Source of the DNA: Chloroflexota bacterium
Lineage (GTDB): Bacteria > Chloroflexota > Dehalococcoidia > Lucifugimonadales > Lucifugimonadaceae
DNA length: 32,331 nucleotides
Direction: 5' to 3'
Assembly: GCA_002721615.1 (NCBI GenBank)
Contig: PBKW01000013.1
Span: forward strand, 1 to 32,331
Of this stretch, positions 30,416 to 32,331 are shown piece after piece (position 1 is the stretch's first letter; each line of letters starts with the position of its first letter). The notes under the pieces are model-generated. The model was not told the origin of the DNA. It made no database searches and was given only the letters and a program-made list of their open reading frames with translations. The position numbers and the translations under genes are program-made.

Positions 30416-31831
30416 ATGAAAAATATAACTTTTGTCTTCAGGATAACATCTCTATTTAGTTATTCATCTTCTATAATTGATGAATTATGCAGTCAAAAAA
30501 ACAATGTGACTCTAGTTTTTATGAAAGAAAATTCTAATGATTCAACAATTTATAAAATTCGCACAAACAAAGACACAGGTTTTAAAGAACTTATCACCGA
30601 AAACCCAATGTTAGACAGACAAGAAAAAGTTATTTCTGAATCAAAAAATTTAAAAATTATCAATGGTATTGAAAGAAAAGATATATGGAAATATTTACTT
30701 AGAATTTTTAGAGAAACAATATCCTTAATTAGTTATTTTCAAAGAAATGATAGAAGTGTTTTTCTATATAATCAAAAAAGATATGTCCCTAAAATTATTA
30801 ACTATTGTTTATCCTATACAATTTATCAAAAACATCTTCTTCCTATAAATTTAATATATAAAATTTTTAAAAAAATCCATCAAATTATTCCAGCTTCAAA
30901 ATCCATCAAATTATTTATTAAATCTCTAAATACCAATTGTGTAGTAGTAGTTGGAGGAAATTGGCCTACGAATCATAACTATTTTTCTAGCGAAATAGAT
31001 TATATAAAAGCATGTTCAAAACTAAAAATCCCTTCTGTTATCCAAGTTGTAAGCTGGGATAATTTGACTGCAAGAGGAATATATCATTATTCACCTAATT
31101 TGATGCTTGCTTGGAATCAAATTCATAAAGAAGAAGCTTTTAGAATACATAATATACCTAAAGAAAAAATTAAAATTACCGGATCACCTGTAATGGATAA
31201 ATGGTTTGATCAACAAAATAATCTAAGAAAAAAAGAGAATTTTTTTCATGATTTAAATATTAACCCTAATATTCCTCTTATTACATATCTTGGATCTTCA
31301 AAAAATATTGTTGGCCGTAATGAAAAAGTTATAGTAGAAAAGATATTCAAAATTTTAAAGAAAAAAGGAATTCAAATGATTATTAGGCCTCATGGTGGTA
31401 ATTCTGGTCAATTCAAAAGCTTAGCATCTCAAATTCCTGTAATTCCTCTACAAGGTGACTTACCAGACACAAATAAATCAGAAAAGTTAATGATAGAAAC
31501 TTTAATTTATTCTTCTGTATGTATAGGGATTAATACTACTGCTATGATAGATTCTGTAGTATTAGGAACGCCTTGTATTACATTAATTAAAAAAGAATTT
31601 GACTTAGGTCAAAGCTTGACTGCGCATTTTAAAAATATAAGAAAAAACAATATCTTTCCGGAAGTATTTAATGAAGAAGATGCTTGTGAAAAAATAGAAA
31701 AAATCATTCATGAAGGCAAAAGCTTTATCAATAAAAATGAAATAGAAAATTTCTGCAGACCACAAGGAAATCAAATTTCATCTGGAAAAATGGCTAGTCA
31801 ATTTATTCTATCTTTACTCAAATCAAATTAA
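30416..31831 (+). CDS. GT-B-like transferase of the surface-glycan cluster
   Basis: 471 residues, paralogous to the minus-strand gene at 19615-21072. Matching blocks are VSWDNLTARGIYHYSPNLML then AWN, IKITGSPVMDKWF, ITYLGSSKN, QMIIRPHGG and CIGINTTAMIDSVVLGTPCITL. The arrangement is that of GT-B enzymes, with the nucleotide donor bound by the C-terminal half (Ser/Thr and Asp after the GxNT turn). The N-terminal part (about 1-150) is Arg/Lys-rich with a hydrophobic stretch but no clear membrane helix. It would add a sugar or sugar phosphate in surface polymer assembly. The TAA overlaps that of the converging family 2 transferase by 4 nt. Confidence 0.75.
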   Translation: MKNITFVFRITSLFSYSSSIIDELCSQKNNVTLVFMKENSNDSTIYKIRTNKDTGFKELITENPMLDRQEKVISESKNLKIINGIERKDIWKYLLRIFRETISLISYFQRNDRSVFLYNQKRYVPKIINYCLSYTIYQKHLLPINLIYKIFKKIHQIIPASKSIKLFIKSLNTNCVVVVGGNWPTNHNYFSSEIDYIKACSKLKIPSVIQVVSWDNLTARGIYHYSPNLMLAWNQIHKEEAFRIHNIPKEKIKITGSPVMDKWFDQQNNLRKKENFFHDLNINPNIPLITYLGSSKNIVGRNEKVIVEKIFKILKKKGIQMIIRPHGGNSGQFKSLASQIPVIPLQGDLPDTNKSEKLMIETLIYSSVCIGINTTAMIDSVVLGTPCITLIKKEFDLGQSLTAHFKNIRKNNIFPEVFNEEDACEKIEKIIHEGKSFINKNEIENFCRPQGNQISSGKMASQFILSLLKSN

Positions 31832-32331
31832 CGTTTTTTTTTACTAAATAAATATTTAAAAAAAATCTTAAAATCTATGAATAAAGCAACTTTATGTTTC
31901 CATAAGTATATTAAAGCAAAATAAAATGACCAAAATAATAAAATAGGGTTATCTTTAACTCTAAATATCCCTAATCTAAAAACAATCCTGAATGTCATCA
32001 CTAATGTTGGTAAATATAAATCCCAACTTTCTTTTTCTTTTATTGCTTTTCTTTGACGTTTGGTTGTAACTTTATATTTCTCTTCCCAAGAATTATAAAC
32101 GTGAACTGTTCTACCATAATTGTATTCTCCTGGATATCTACGCCAACGAAGAGGAGAATTTATTTTTTTGACTTTCCCTAAAGAGCTTACTTCATAAATC
32201 AGTAAAACATCTGGCCAAAGCATTTGAGATAATAATTTGGTTTTCAATAAATAATTTCTCTGAAATATTCCATAAACCATATCGCCTGAATTTTTTATTC
32301 TAAATGGAAGAGTAAAGTTTTTTACAAAATA
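31828..32331 (-). CDS. Family 2-like glycosyltransferase, C-terminal part (5' end outside window)
   Basis: The frame is open to the right edge, adding 17 codons (YFVKNFTLPFRIKNSGD) ahead of the first internal ATG at 32280. So this is a partial gene of at least 167 residues and not a small one. The visible part has MLWPDVLLIYEVSSLGKVKKI, the acidic catalytic-base region of GT2 enzymes, then RWRRYPGEYNYGR and, near the end, a hydrophobic segment (LLFWSFYFALIYLW) and a Lys-rich tail. That order is common in membrane-associated GT2 enzymes of glycan clusters. The DXD region must lie beyond the window. Confidence 0.7.
   Translation of the reverse strand, partial: YFVKNFTLPFRIKNSGDMVYGIFQRNYLLKTKLLSQMLWPDVLLIYEVSSLGKVKKINSPLRWRRYPGEYNYGRTVHVYNSWEEKYKVTTKRQRKAIKEKESWDLYLPTLVMTFRIVFRLGIFRVKDNPILLFWSFYFALIYLWKHKVALFIDFKIFFKYLFSKKKR

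Noticed and set aside
31828-32280. Small complete 150-residue gene at the right end
   Set aside because: The frame stays open to the window edge with GT2-like residues before the internal ATG, so it is the end of a longer gene.

Overview
The window is strongly A+T-rich, gene-dense chromosomal DNA from a free-living aerobic bacterium with a compact genome. Several traits point to a marine Chloroflexota lineage (Dehalococcoidia/SAR202-like), at moderate confidence and by family resemblance only. They are a lipoprotein with Pro/Thr-rich repeats of the TATPQ...PTPQP kind, a DUF5679-like small protein, a caa3-type oxidase whose subunit II carries two cytochrome c domains, a DipZ-type thioredoxin lipoprotein, an archaeal-type class I aldolase, and many lipoproteins without obvious outer-membrane proteins. 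No rRNA or other phylogenetic marker gives a firm assignment.

Layout. 1-684: a truncated aldo/keto reductase and a 60-residue DUF5679-like protein, separated by a clear hairpin terminator. 994-6176: pheS-pheT-moeA and a small unknown gene. 6173-10869 (minus): a complete aa3/caa3 cytochrome oxidase operon, ctaC-ctaD-ctaE-ctaF. 11042-15804: rdgB-moaA, then a divergent sugar-phosphate pair (fructose-1,6-bisphosphatase carrying a C-terminal helix-turn-helix, and class I aldolase), then one reading frame joining RNase HI to MoaC. 15911-19612: tRNA-Met, a methyltransferase, a repeat-bearing secreted serine protease, a TPR lipoprotein and PstS. The protease and PstS genes share a nearly identical 68-bp start region in inverted orientation. 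19615-25713: a GT-B-like transferase and a CehA/McbA-type PHP hydrolase, tRNA-Arg(GCG), a hydroxypyruvate isomerase-like enzyme and two thioredoxin-fold lipoproteins. 25730-28390: an intact tRNA-Val and, 2,578 bp further on, a 51-bp copy of its 3' part; between them lie a Gfo/Idh/MocA oxidoreductase and a radical SAM/SPASM protein but no integrase. 28422-32331: surface-glycan genes (DegT aminotransferase, formyltransferase, GT-B-like transferase, family 2 glycosyltransferase), probably part of a variable glycan island that runs past the window.

How it fits together. The oxidase operon gives aerobic respiration, and the thioredoxin lipoproteins may support its cytochrome c or copper centres. 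moeA, moaA and moaC supply steps of molybdenum cofactor synthesis but are scattered. The bisphosphatase and aldolase are gluconeogenic partners sharing a 68-bp promoter region that contains a 9-bp inverted repeat next to the HTH-bearing enzyme's start. The last third is an accessory region in which a tRNA-targeted element sits against genes for what may be an N-formylated amino sugar on a surface polymer.

The most unusual items are the RNase HI-MoaC fusion, the bisphosphatase-HTH fusion with its adjacent operator-like repeat, the inverted start-region duplication around the TPR gene, and the integrase-less tRNA-Val element. Genome streamlining is visible: all five convergent gene pairs meet with at most 3 nt between stop codons or overlap by 4 nt.
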